Source: Taenia hydatigena (Eukaryota > Platyhelminthes > Cestoda > Cyclophyllidea > Taeniidae). From it: 64,000 nucleotides of DNA. Where the stretch lies: contig JADWOT020000001.1 in NCBI GenBank assembly GCA_036345935.2, positions 36,838,825-36,902,824 on the forward strand, read 5' to 3'. This document shows, one piece after another, positions 13,201 to 24,853 of this stretch (position 1 is the first letter of the stretch; every line of letters starts with the position of its first letter). The notes under the pieces were generated by a model. That model did not search any database. It was not told where the DNA came from and worked only from the letters and a program-made list of their open reading frames with translations. Position numbers and translations under genes: made by a program.

Positions 13201-16155
13201 AAGAGTTTGCACAGAGGCATTTTAAAACGATCAATCTTGTAGAATCACTAAGTTAAATTATTTCCGTTGAATAAATACTCAAGGGCTGTAAGATTTTGTT
13301 GTTGTGAAAAGTACATTCAATTAGATCACGTTAAATAATTTATGCATTTCATCTACAACCCTACTGAATATATTTTTTACGATAAACAGTTGCATTATCA
13401 AAGAACATCATTTCCAAATTTATGGCAGAATATTTAGAATGTCAAATAAACTCGCTGTAGAACTGTTGAGGCATGTTTAAGGTTCTCAGATCTAATGTCA
13501 AACTAAATTATTAGATTATCACACCTTCCATTACCAGCCTGCGAGATGGTTCTAGCATAGCACCCGTCTACCCACGCATAGACTTATCAAAGCCCCATTT
13601 TTATTACTTGCTCGATAAAACTACGACCAAAAGATGGCGCTTATGCAATTGTGATTTTCAAAGCGTCCAAACTACTTCGAATTGTTGCATATGCATTTTG
13701 CATATTCTACAACTTACCACTATTTTAAAGGCAATATCTGGCAAATAAACCAACACGGATCTAAGAGAGGTGGAGTAAAGAGCTATCTGCATCGAATAAG
13801 TTCGGAGCGTATAATTTTGATCCGACAACCAAATAATGACGGATAAACTATTTGCACTTGGGAGTATGCTGCAGGTACAAAAATATGAAAATTGTGACGC
13901 GAAACCCCCATTTATTCAGATGGAGATATTAAAATACCTGGCTCCAAAATGCCCTTAATCTTTAAGATTGATGAGCAAGCATTAAAAGGAAATACATACC
14001 TTGCATAGTGAACAGCTGGAGGTGGTTTAGAGAGATGGAGATTAGTGATGCTCTTGATCCACTTGTCAATTTCTTTTCCGTCCTCTTCTGGATCCTCAAT
14101 ACTCTTTACAGCCTACAGTGATAAAGAAAATCACCAAGGTTGAGTATTCATTTGGATAACACTCTCTTTGGGCGTACCCATCTAGGATCACACAATGAAA
14201 GAGAATAGAATTTAAGCACGGTTTTATTTGACACCCTTTTCTGGGATTGTCTATCTTTGTATTCTGCACAAGTATTAGCAGTCCTTCAGCAAGGAGCTAA
14301 TTAGATAAATGATGCTTCCTTCGTCAGTTATCAGAATTTCCTATTGATGTAGATGAATTACCATATTTCGAGCTATCTAAAATGGCTTGAATGAAAAGAT
14401 CTTTGCAGAGAGCAGGGTTGCGATTTTAAAGTTTACCCAGTTATGCATGGCAGGAAAATTAGTACCGACATCAATGTTTAGTGCGACTGCTGATTTACTG
14501 TATGAACCTGTTTACGATAATTTGCCAGAGGTGTTTATCGTGCATCTGTGTGGTTACTTCACTATTACACCTTAAAGGACTCTGCTCTTCTATAACTGCG
14601 GTAATTGAAACATAGGCCATCTTTGGGGTCTCATCTTAGTGGATGAAAAAGCGACACACCCGGCCCAGATTAAAAAGAAGGCACTTTTACACATGAATGC
14701 ATTCATTTAAACACTGTGTGGGAAAAGAAAACATTGGTTAGTGTGTCCGAAAATATGCGATTTTCTTCAAAATTATGCCCCAAAAAATCTCATATAAAAT
14801 TACCATTTCCTTCGCGGTCTTTTGTTTGGAAATTGCACGCAATTGAAGATCAAGCACTGTTGAATCTGATTGATTAGTACTGGGTTCATCCAACAAAGTT
14901 AAGCCCAGATTATCGGGTTTGCCATCAGGTCTGGGAACCTTAAGAGCGTAAAATTAAGAGGATGAATTTATAAGCCATCAGTGATTTGATGATCACTTTG
15001 GTTAAGCCTACCTTTAAGAAGGCATCAGCGTCACCGACAGCGGCAATATACTCTGGAATAAAGGGTCGAAGTCTTGTTTCAAGGTCTATTTTCTGAGGTA
15101 TATATCGCTGAATATATTGGAACATTTCCTTCACTTCTGGTGAAACTATCAAATGTTCAAAGTCAGCGGGATTGTATAGCCTGAAAAATAATGCGACATA
15201 GGCCTTTTTTGTGGACATAAATTGCTGGATAGGTATGTTTATAATTACCCTGCAAATGCTTCCAAGCGTGAGTTTTCGTTTTCGTCCACGTCATCGTCAC
15301 TATCTTCATCACCCTCTTCGTCATTTTCATTATCATCATTTTCTTCATCAGATGAGTTGCAGGCACTAGCTTTGGCTGAGTTATTGGCCAAACTGATTTT
15401 GCTTATCTTATTCCCTTTCTCACTGTCCGACTCAGAATATTTTTCAACTTCATCACTACCCTGATTAGTATGGCAGACTGTTTTCCTGTCCTCCGTTGGC
15501 TATATATGCATAGTATAGCAACTGATATTAAACTTATCGATCCAAGCAATTAAAATACTGCTTTGAGTATAATAAAAGATGATCCAGACAAAACCATCTA
15601 CTTAAATCCCACAGGTAGATAGTTGTGAGGGAACTCACAAGAGTTAAAACCCCTTACATGGTAATTTTTTTCGAAAATTATTTGAAAGGCACTTATTTTG
15701 TCATTTCAAAGTAGTATCAGACAACATTAGTAAGAAATGAAAACATTGTAATAAGTTAGCTTTCCTAAATCAATAAATTATAACTTATCCTTTCATGAGG
15801 CGGTAATTTCGAGATCATAAACTAGGAAATTTAAAACTATATTTGACTAATCTCTCTGTTAGATTTCCAAGCAAAAGTTTGGGACGCTCGTACGGAACCT
15901 ATTTTTATTTATATGCCAAAACAGAAACAAGTTTCTTACTTGGTTACCTTCATTTGGTCTGAAAATTATTGGAAAGTTGGTATTATTTCCAAAATTTTGA
16001 CACAAACTCATCATGTTATTTCATAAATATACTAGGCTTAATTCAATCACACCTTTCCTCCCTACAACAAACGACGTAGTGCTCAGTACTTCGTCAGACT
16101 CTGAAGTGGACACGTCAACCGCCTCGTCAAAAAGCGAGTTTTTTATTTGGTTAGC
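10210..16155 (-). CDS. IFT46: Intraflagellar transport protein 46 (IFT-B core subunit)
   Basis: IFT46 belongs to the IFT-B complex, which moves cargo toward the tip of cilia and flagella. In flatworms these are found in sensory endings, flame cells and sperm. The exons I rebuilt, in order, are 16155-16066, 15499-15249, 15180-15012, 14938-14804, 14112-14000, 10848-10721, 10423-10338 and 10266-10210 (stop TAG). They total 343 codons against about 300 in vertebrates. An acidic Ser/Asp/Glu-rich N-terminal part is followed by the conserved core: LYNPADFEHL, RYIPQKIDL, RPFIPEYIAAVGDADAFLK, VPRPDGKPDNLGL, LDEPST, KPPPAVHYARPMPDL, LKEYVDIIC and ESLHLLFSLYMEFKNSQHF. All junction phases agree and the motifs run across them. 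The start codon and any exon upstream of 16155 were not found, and the junction 16066/15499 is the least certain. Introns range from 68 nt to 3.15 kb. Confidence 0.94.
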
Positions 16156-16799
16156 CTAAAAAGGAAATTTACGTCGCACTTTTTACAATCTACTCGTGGA
16201 AGGCCTTACTGCATACATTAATTCTTCTGCTAAACCAGGTGACAAAAGGAAGTTGAAAATCAGAAAAGTCTCGGCTCGACAGCAAAGACCACAATAAACG
16301 TAATCATAAATAAGGCCAGAAAGGGTACCAGATCCAGGATTTGTATAACCTAGAATAAAATTACGCATGTCCAGTATCTACGCCTTGGCAAAAATTATAG
16401 CACGTAAGAGAAACAAAAACTACTATATCCTGCTGTATTATGCTTCAAAATTGTTCAGTTATGCGCGCATAGTTACATTTACGGCTCCGAAGAATTTAAA
16501 CAAAGCACGGATTTAAGTTAAAACACAGCGCTTTTGTGGAACCAGCCGAGTTAATTCGTTTTCAGCACACTAGTAAAAAAACTAGACGAAATTCTTTTCT
16601 CCATAATAAAATAAGCTGCCGCCTTTAAAATGAAGTCATGCGTGTAAACTATTCGACAATAGATGAATTTCTCGCGTTTTATCTCTTAGACTTATTATCT
16701 TTAATAAGCACTAATAAGTACAAGTATGCAAGATCGGTACAGAAAGCAAAATTTTATTATGCAACGCAAGAGGAGATAGGTTTGCTTGAACCATTCTAA

Positions 16800-16970
16800 T
16801 ACTTTGCTTGTTTGATAGCAGGGTTCGGCTATAGTGGCTGGATATATTGCCCTGGTCGATTGAGCTGGCCTCCAGGTCACGCCCAGCAGTCCCATCCCCT
16901 TTGCTTGTTGTATATATATCCTGCTGTAGTATTACGCCTTCTTCCGCCTTCAATGAAGTATCGGGAAGCT
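16800..16970 (+). mobile_element. Strongly diverged TRIM-type LTR remnant
   Basis: The order of blocks matches the LTR of the elements at 22 and 46 kb: tttgcttgtttga, a GC-rich block with ggatatattgccctgg, gctggcctccaggtcacg, then tatatatatcctgctgtag, and a pyrimidine run near the end. No priming site or terminal CA survives. It is in the same orientation as the LTR at 17835, and the two are 0.86 kb apart. I cannot show that they belonged to one element. Confidence 0.55.
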
Positions 16971-17834
16971 GCACCCATAAACATTAAGACACGTCCATCA
17001 TTTTATCGACAATTTTCAATGAAAATACTTATACGGATCTAGTCATCAGAGCGTGTGCCTACGTATAGCTCTTCGAGACTTCCTCAAATTAGGCAGACAT
17101 AATGGTAGAGTAGATTTTGTATTGTCGACGAGAGATCACCTGAATTGGATAAAACTGCGATTGCCGCGCCCCTTAATGTCCGCGCCACCAAAACGAAAAC
17201 TAAAATAAGCAGAGCACTACATGGCATATCTCTTCTTTTGGGGGTTCTCCCCGGCACTCCTCTTAGTCATCATCACGAACCGACCAACACAACGTAGTTG
17301 GTGATGTGAGAAAAGCACATTTGAGCCAGCCGCACAGGTCATCGAGTTGTCTACCTGCAACGCCACTGAACTCTATAATTCTACAGAACATGAGATTGAT
17401 TTGCTTGTGGGATTTTTGTTGGTGGAAAGGGAGTTGCGAGAGCTATCCTCCATGCCCATCAGCAGTCGCAGTAACTGGCCCAAATACAGCGTCACTTAGC
17501 AGAAAGGGGAAAAATTGTTTGACAGAGGAAGTGCTTCTCTCCTGTTCGTCTTTGCCACGTCGTTGTAATTTAAGACCCATCCAGTCATGTCTGTCTGAGT
17601 TCTCTTCAGCTACTAGGGAGGTAATGTAGGTGTAACGTGTTCAATTAATTGACATCTTTACGCAAGTAAGGTGAACAGCTCCGTAACGAGCTTTTCCTAA
17701 TGTTTCCCTGCTGAGGTGGATTCAATTGATAATTGCATTCCTGCAGAACAAGAGGCTAGAGTGGTTGATGACTGAAAAAAGGATTCTCAGTCTTCTGTTG
17801 GGATTCGTCGCATTATGCCAACTGCAAGATGTAT

Positions 17835-18019
17835 TGTAATGCTTTGTTTGTTTGAACTACCGAAATCGGTCAGGGTCACAGAGGTGGCCATATTGCTCTA
17901 GCTGCGTAGGCTGACCTTGGGCCATGCCAGCAGCTTATTTCCCTCTGCACGTTGAATATATGGATTCTACCTTAGTATTCTGCCTTCTTTTGCCTTCGGA
18001 GGAGCCTCGGGACGCTACA
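17835..18019 (+). mobile_element. TRIM-type LTR, older copy
   Basis: This is a 185-bp LTR with the family's TGTA...CTACA ends and all inner blocks, including tcagggtcacagaggtggcc, gggccatgccagcag and cctcgggacgctaca. The flanking 5-mers (tgtat and atatc) are not a clear target duplication, so it may be old or one end of a broken element. No tRNA-Leu priming site follows it. Confidence 0.8.
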
Positions 18020-18531
18020 ATATCCCTTCTGTCAAGTTAGGACTTATCATCCAGGAATAGGAATCAAGAAAGCTTTCCTTTGGGATCAGGTTCACTCTTC
18101 GCAGATACCGATGCAGCAAGTTGCAACGCTCTTGAAGGCATCGAATAATACATCCCCGACGTACAGATGGACACCGGCACCGCCTGGGGGCCATGACGCC
18201 GAGTAAAAGTACAACAACTGAGTTCATCAGTGCCTACGTAATCAAAATGCAGATTTAAACAGCCAACGTATTGCAAACACTCCCGAATCCCCTTTAACGA
18301 AATATCAGACACTCATCCAAGAAACCCATTAAGCCCCCAACACCATTCACCGTTTAATCAACTGAAAGTCTATCAAATCCCGAAGAGTAGTATAGTACAG
18401 GGACTAAAGGGGATTCGACACAGGAATTGGGCAAGGCAGATATCGACCATGGGGCAGGAGCCGGATAAAAAGATATATTTTGGAAAAGTGTAATTGATAC
18501 TGGACCACTGAAAAGCAACTTTATGTAGCAT

Positions 18532-21500
18532 TTAGAGATTAACGTGAAAAACTACGGGACGTCCAGGGTTTGAAACAGTACGATTCCACGCCCGACTAAT
18601 AACATCCCTGTTCAAATTCGTTTTCGTGTTGGTTGGCTGCGCTCTTAGGTCCCGAATAACTGCAGAGAAGCTGAAAAATGGAAATTAAGACTTATTAACG
18701 TTCAGATTAGATTAAAACACACAATGATATTTCTCCACTGTACATTAACAGAATTTAAGGAACGCATTGAAAGCTGTTAAAACCCGCTGCCGTTAACTGG
18801 CGTGTTACCAACACTATGCATTCCATCCTTCTACAGCACGTGAATACTAAATCCCAAAGCAATCCTACTGTAATGCAACCGAACATCTTTATTTTGTGCA
18901 GCATTTTTACTTACTAAGCACTGATAAGTGGTAATTTTGAAAGCCTGCAGGGAAAATTATATTGCCACGAAAGCCCTTACCACAAAAAAGTCTCAAAACA
19001 ACTATGAAGTTCAAAACAATACCTATGGTAAGACTGAACGATATTTGGCTAGCACTGCTAATTAATCAACTTGTAAGTTGATCATTAATGCATTAAGGAG
19101 AAAGGTTATTCGATAGACGATTTCGCAGGCTCAATTCCAATCAAAACCTTAAATTACAAAGTGTACATCCAGAGATCAAGTTATGAAATTAAACGTAATA
19201 TAGGTAAACGGACTGTGCCCATTTTAAAATCATCCCATTACAATCTCCAAAAAGGATGTATCAGCTAATACCATCATTTGAGAAGGATTTTAAACAGACT
19301 GGAAGCATAATAACCTGCTGCTATTTGATTGATTCGTAAATCCGACCTTTGCGTGTTATCTACGGCAAAATCAAATAATGATAATAAAATGGGAAAACTT
19401 CAAAAGGTGCCATGGAATGACAACTACAACTCAAAGTTTGCCCCAGTAATCATCACAAAAACGATACTAAACGACATCGAAAAAGGATCTTATGAAGTAC
19501 AACGACGGCGATTTAAATGCCTAGACGTCACAATTCCTCGACTTCCCATATACCGACATTTAAGGCGGATAGGCGTGGCTCTGATCAGTCCAAATAGACT
19601 CCCCTGTGCCTACACAATAAATCTCAAATGTTCACCTCCTAAAGCACCTTAAACACCATAAAAAGTAACATTTTAATGTGATTATCACCTTCCAGAGGAT
19701 TTTACATCGGATTCCTTTGGAGTGGTGGCAGAGGAGGATACTAATGGTGTCGTCAGAGTGACAATCATAGGTCGGCCATCGAGTTCACGCCCGTTGTAAC
19801 GCGTTACCGCTGATTGGGCATCTTGTGGAGAGTTGAAGATGACCTCTGCCTGACCTGGGTGCGTCAATTTGCAGGAACGCAGGGAGCCGACACCTGAAAA
19901 CAGCTCCTGCAGAAGTAGTAACGAAGTCCCCTTTAATTACGACCATAAAACGCATCTTTGGACCGTTAATAATAAAAGTTTTTCCAAATGATGTGGATAC
20001 TTATTAACAAAAAGAAGCGGAAACAAAGTGACAAACAAATACAATTCTCATTTGATAGTAATAATTCGAATTGACCGAAACAGATATGGTTAATAAAACG
20101 CTAACAAAACCTTCGAGATGATAGCAAGTAATGTGGACGTCACTATAGGTTGACAGATTAACATTTCCTGAGCCCAGGGAGAAAGTCTCAAAATCAACCC
20201 AAATTGATTTCATCACAAAAAAGAACTCTGAAACCGCTTAGGAGAAACTCATTAGAAAAAACCGAATTTATGAGTCGAGAATAAATGCAAAACCCATTCA
20301 TATAAAAAAATTTGACTGAAGTAGTCAGCCGACTGATAATAAAAGGCGCATTAAGGAAAGACTTAGGAGGCAAGTGAATATACTCGCTAAAAAGATGCGG
20401 AATATCTAGTTCCATTTTGACTAAAATGAACAATGTGCGATGGCTGACTTGCAAGTATGCTATAAACAAGAATGCTGTTTGAAATTTCTCAGTAATTTAA
20501 TAAGTTAAACAAGATATCCTTTTAAACTCGTGCCGCCGAACACTTCTTATGCGAATCTCGTCAAAAACACAAAAAAACTTTTAAAGATGCGACAAGAATA
20601 ATGAATAAGGGCTGAGATTGTTGTTTCGATTTCATTTCGGCATAATGCATTTGCGCTTAGACCAAAATCGAACCGACACAAAATTCAGCAGAGAACTAAC
20701 CCTCAAAATTGGCCATTCTTCTCAATTGTTGAATAACGTGATGAACGTGGGGAAATAATCCTAAGTACACTTTAAAGAACAAAGCAACGAATCGTTGCCG
20801 CTAGACATATTGGACAAGCAAACCACCACAAAAATATTCGCCTGGGTCAAGCAAATAGGAAAACTTCAGTGCCGCACAAGGATCTAGAAAATTGACCAAA
20901 ACGCTAGCTTAAATTTCGTCGAACCAATTTTCTCGAATATAAGATGGGGGGCCAAGGATCCAGAAACCATTTAAGAACACACACGAGCGTTCCCATGATA
21001 ACCGGAAAATACTGGAGCCTAAAATTAACGAACACGTAGGCCACTCGTCGGCACTAAGTTTACAAGGAGGAAATGCATTGCAAAACTTGCAACCATGCAT
21101 CAAGAGTTGACATCCACATCTGACAAACTGTGTAAGAAATGTTAAACACTGAATCTTCAAAATGGAACCAATGAAAGGCTATATCGATCAAGAGACCTTA
21201 CGTAGATGTCATCAATAGTGACGGATGGAAGTAGATTTTTTGCCTCAACTCGGAAGCCTTGAATGGGGCTAATGGTAGAGGCAAGGGTGCCACCCTGTTT
21301 TAAAATGCCTGCACCCAAGGGCTTATTTTCTATGGTACGTCTCAATGGCCTGGATACCGAAGTCGTAGAATGATTCCACTGGCGTGCAGGTGGGGCCTAA
21401 AGCGGAGAAAATTGCGTTTGAAAAATCAGATACCCCAAAGTGAAAAGGGCTAAAAGCATGCAACCAAATCAAATTACATGATGCGCTCCCCCAAAATATT

Positions 21501-21819
21501 CATTTGCGATCTATAAAGAGAAACGACCAAGATCACCACCAACGAAGAAGGCATACGACCATTGATAATTAATCCAAGAGTAAAAACAGATTCAAAGAAG
21601 ACAGTAGCGCCTTACAGTTCGTCTGGGAATTAGAAAAGGCACATTTGCTTCCCGACTCGAATTAAGGCTTAAAGCATTGATCTGGTTTCTTATGCGCCTA
21701 TTGAACTGCTTCTTTTGGATTAGTAATTTGCGCGCATCAACCCTTCCAGGAGCCCCTCTGGAACTGTTTAGAATTTTAATGCGAAGGTCAGTAAGCATAT
21801 TCTGTCTCCTTGGATTCAT
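18532..21819 (-). CDS. RRM protein of the POLDIP3 (SKAR)/ALYREF type, mRNA export adaptor
   Basis: Proteins of this family bind RNA through one RRM and link splicing and the exon junction complex to mRNA export and translation in the nucleus. Exons are 21819-21616, 21396-21202, 19906-19689 and 18670-18532 (stop TAA). All splice phases agree, giving 251 residues. Exon 1 carries VDARKLLIQKK, like the DAR-K-L repeats of POLDIP3. The RRM spans about residues 105-180: FRVEAKNLLPSVTIDDIY, then ELFSGVGSL, THPGQAEVIF and YNGRELDGRPM. The HPG-AEV-F block favours POLDIP3 over ALYREF. The last exon is basic and ends GRPVVFHVNL, placed like the hydrophobic C-terminal tail of POLDIP3. The ATG at 21819 is a guess: the frame stays open for a few codons upstream, and a 5' exon with the usual N-terminal motif may be missing. 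The protein is shorter than human POLDIP3 (about 420 residues). Confidence 0.85.
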
Positions 21820-22396
21820 TCCACCTTCCCGATTACTACCCAAACGATCTCTTCAAATATGATTATGAATAATTAATTATTACTTTGCGGGCTTCCTCAC
21901 TAAACGCTTTTCAAACGTGCCTTCCACCATCGGATGCGAATTATGCGCAGGGCTAGTGAGTGCAGGCTGAATGCGATGAAAATAGAGTTGCATCAAATCA
22001 CCATTATCTAAGAGACATTAAAACAATCTGGCATTTAATACACTAATTCTTTGTAATAATCGTAAAGCTAACAAGAATTCGCTCAAATGCGAATTTTTGG
22101 TCCGAAGAAAGGCAAGAAAATGCAGAATATAATGCTGAAAGTATGCATTTGCACCTATGTTTGCATGATAAAGTATCCGGTGTCCCTAAAAGTAAAAATA
22201 ACTACAGTTATGTAGTACTTTGTTCATTAGAACTGCTGGTTTCTGTCAAGGTCACAGAGGTGGCCGTATTGCCCTGGCGGCGTGGGCTGGCCTCCGGGCC
22301 ATGCCAGCAGTCTATTTCCCTCTGTCCGGTGAATATATATATTCTACCCCAGCATTCTGCCTTCTTTTGCCTTAAGGGAGCCTCGGAACGCTACCC

Positions 22397-22408
22397 TGGT
22401 GGCAGCGG
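22397..22408 (+). other. Primer-binding site matching tRNA-Leu, copy 1
   Basis: The 12 nt tggtggcagcgg are the exact complement of the 3' end of a eukaryotic tRNA-Leu, including the added CCA. The site stands one base after the 5' LTR, where reverse transcription of LTR elements begins. The same 12-mer occupies the same place in the 46-kb copy (46568-46579, minus strand). Confidence 0.85.
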
Positions 22409-22867
22409 AAAGCGAATCCGCCTCTACAGGGTTACTATCCCGATCTCTACCGCCTGTGGCATGTTGCAGCGGTGCGAAAGAAGTGCATGTGCTACCCCAT
22501 CTCCGTGTTCTACAAGAAAGCTATCAACAACTGAAGCGACACTAGCCGTGGACCACCTGGAAAGTTTCGTTTCGAAGATTACCCCTAATATCTACTTGCT
22601 TAAGGAGATCGGCGTGCTAACGCCCCCCTACGGACATACTGATGGTCGGCAGAACCACTTATTCCAAACTTCGTTTCCCAGCCAGACGAAACCCGAGGTG
22701 CAATGCACTGTCAAGAGGGATTACTGACGTTGGTGTCAAGCATCGCCTCAATCGCGTCGAATGCCGGCGACTGGCATGGCTAGCTCGTGAGTGCTTCTTG
22801 CAGCACTGAGTATGTTGTGATGGCTAACGCGGGAGATGTACCGAGGGGCGCGTCGGGGACGACGCTC

Positions 22868-22882
22868 GAAAGAGGAGAGGGG
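22868..22882 (+). other. Polypurine tract, copy 1
   Basis: Fifteen purines in a row (gaaagaggagagggg) end three bases before the 3' LTR, the expected place for plus-strand priming. The tract is unchanged in the 46-kb copy (46095-46109, minus strand). Confidence 0.8.
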
Positions 22883-23108
22883 CAATGTAGTACTTTGTTT
22901 GTTAGAACTGCTGGCTTCTGTCAAGGTCACAGAGGTGGCCGTATTGCCCTGGCGGCGTGGGCTGGCCTCCGGGCCATGCCAGCAGTCTATTTCCCTCTGT
23001 CCGGTGAATATATATATATTCTACCCCAGCATTCTGCCTTCTTTTGCCTTAAGGGAGCCTCGGGACGCTACAGTTAGATGACGCAATTTCACTAGATTAT
23101 ACACCAAC

Positions 23109-23293
23109 TGTAGCGTCCCGAGGCTCCCTTAAGGCAAAAGGAGGCAGAATGCTGGGGTAGAATATATATATTCACCCGACAGAGGAAAATAGTCTGCTGG
23201 AATGGCCCGGAGGCCAGCCCACGCAGCTAGGGCAGTACGGTTACCTCTGTGACCTTGACAGAAGTCGGTAGTTCCAACAAACAGTGTACTACA
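23109..23293 (-). mobile_element. Solo TRIM LTR with a perfect 5-bp target duplication
   Basis: This is a 185-bp LTR of the same family in the opposite orientation, starting only 36 bp after copy 1. The target duplication ccaac is perfect (23104-23108 and 23294-23298). It therefore arose from its own insertion, followed by LTR-LTR recombination that removed the inner part. Confidence 0.92.
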
Positions 23294-23358
23294 CCAACCG
23301 CTACATAAAATCAAGGTTAATTATGGCATCCAAGCTTTTCTTGAAGTCATTTGAGGGC

Positions 23359-23515
23359 ATTGTATCGTCCTGAGGCTTCCTTGATGACAAAAGAAGGCAT
23401 AATGCTACAGCAGAATGTATATTCAATAACCAGAGAGAATAGGGCTGCTGGCGGGGGCCAGCCACGAGGCTAGAGCAATATGGCCACCTAGGTCCAGCCA
23501 CCGTATCCGAAACAG
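23359..23515 (-). mobile_element. Diverged TRIM-type LTR remnant
   Basis: The reverse-oriented LTR blocks can still be followed: gtatcgtcctgaggcttcc, caaaagaaggc, aatgtatattc, gggctgctggc, and gagcaatatggccacct. There are many substitutions and short deletions. No target duplication is visible. This insertion is older than its two neighbours on the left. Confidence 0.75.
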
Positions 23516-24339
23516 GCAATCTGGTGGAAAATGCCGCGGAAACTTATAAACGAGCTGAGATGCTATTGCGACAGCTTGAATCTCATGCTACCAATCAAAG
23601 TACAATCAAATTTGGTTAAAGCGCCAGTGCAGCGCACGTTCCTCATTCTTCTCCTCTTCCCCCAATCTACTCTGGGGCCAAACAGGATGATTATGCTGCG
23701 ACAAACTTATTGGCTTGAGCTTATTAAAATGATACAGACCCAAGGATCACAGGTTGGTGTGCTCCTATTTGCTTTGAGAAATCCAAAGTTCTCTTCTGCC
23801 CCAAGGCTAAATTTGTCATTTCACCCTTCGTCCAAAATGTACATTTAAAACACCATAAGTACTACACCAATCACTCAAACTCAGAATTAAACAAGTTAAC
23901 AAGGTGTTGAAGCATGAAATTTGCTAACGAAGCTGAAATTTTTAAAGGATTAATTGAGCAACGGAATATTCCATATGTTGACCCTTAAGGTGGTACCGCA
24001 TTTACGAAGTGCAGACTTTCAAACCTATCCAGAAAATTTAGGATTTGCAACTTGCATTTTCTAGCTTGTTATCGCGGTAAATAAGGGTCGAACGTGAACA
24101 TTTTCTCCTGGATCAGGCGGACTCATCCGACGATTAATATTTAACGAATCTTACGAGTAGCGATTGCAAATTTTTCAAACATAAATCTTCAACTGATACG
24201 ATAAGAAGCTACACTCCCTCGTTTCCATTTGAGGTGTTGATCATGTACGCCCTCTTGCCTGCTGTCAATTCTTTAAAGACCGCAATGGCAAGCAATAATG
24301 AACACGCCATTCTAGATAAATAGGGATAGAATTTCAGAG

Positions 24340-24425
24340 ATGTTACTGTAGCGCATATTCGACGAGCTAAAGAAATGTGGACATCAGAGTGACTGTAACC
24401 GAAACCGGAAGTCCAACAAACTAGG
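24340..24425 (-). mobile_element. Possible fragment of an old TRIM LTR
   Basis: Read on the minus strand, this stretch follows the first third of the LTR in order (tagtttgttggac, then ggtttcggttacagtcac, then tttagctcgtcgaatatgc). Identity is low, and the match rests on block order alone. Confidence 0.3.
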
Positions 24426-24691
24426 TACCACACTATATGGGGACAGCAAGGGACAATCTCACCAGTTCTAATAATTTTCCTGTAATTTTATAGGGCAGCT
24501 ACCAGGTTAGCAATTTGTCAGGAAAGACCATTAAAGTCACAAACGAACGGAGCGGCATTATGACTTTGCACCTAAAGTACAGGCAGTTCAATGAACACCC
24601 AAATAACCATTGCGATATTTACGGCTCTATAATTGCACCTTTTTAGGTGATAGGCGGGAATACAAGTCGAGTCTTGTGCTTGAGGAGAAGG

Positions 24692-24853
24692 TCGATTTCC
24701 CCGACGTTGAGGGAAGACGCGCTTCTAGTCCCCTCTACGACTGTACTGATCCCCTCTGCTCTAATGCAATGAAGGTGTCGCAAAACAATCAACCTGATCA
24801 TACCAGGGGTAGTCGTACGGAGCGGGAGATGAACGAGGATAGTGCTACAATCA
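24692..24853 (-). pseudogene. Frame-broken copy of the candidate exon at 9.4 kb
   Basis: The sequence aligns with 9463-9613 over about 160 bp with few gaps. Shared blocks include tcgatttccccga, cagtcccc/tagtcccc, tacgactgta and the exact tgaacgaggatagtgct. In the minus-strand frame matching the 9.4-kb peptide it starts alike (HYPRSSPAPYDYPW) but then meets stop codons and frame shifts. No splice sites are kept. It is a decayed duplicate of that exon, or both are parts of a repeat not otherwise seen here. Confidence 0.5.

Larger units (their letters stand above)
22211..23072 (+). mobile_element. Full-length young TRIM-like LTR retroelement, copy 1
   Basis: The element is 862 bp: 5' LTR 22211-22395, inner part of about 490 bp, 3' LTR 22886-23072. 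The LTRs differ at about five bases plus one AT step, roughly 97% identity, so the insertion is fairly recent. The ends are TG...CA, though the 5' LTR has drifted to CC at its inner edge. A 12-nt priming site follows one base after the 5' LTR, and a 15-nt polypurine tract precedes the 3' LTR. A 4-bp target duplication (gtta) stands at 22207-22210 and 23073-23076. The inner part is far too short for gag-pol, so mobility must depend on enzymes from another element. A similar 860-bp copy lies at 45907-46766. Confidence 0.93.

Noticed and set aside
15222..15464. Ser/Phe-rich plus-strand frame of 80 codons
   Set aside because: It is the antisense of the acidic Asp/Glu-rich exon of IFT46; TCATCA-type runs give the Ser-rich reading.
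22143..22727. A 194-codon frame across the 5' LTR and inner part of TRIM copy 1, also open for about 108 codons in copy 2 (46579-46249), as a possible protein of the element
   Set aside because: Comparing the two copies by eye, about 13 amino-acid changes stand against about 7 silent changes, close to what neutral drift gives. The frame also begins inside or before the LTR. It is better explained as a chance frame in a young GC-rich sequence.
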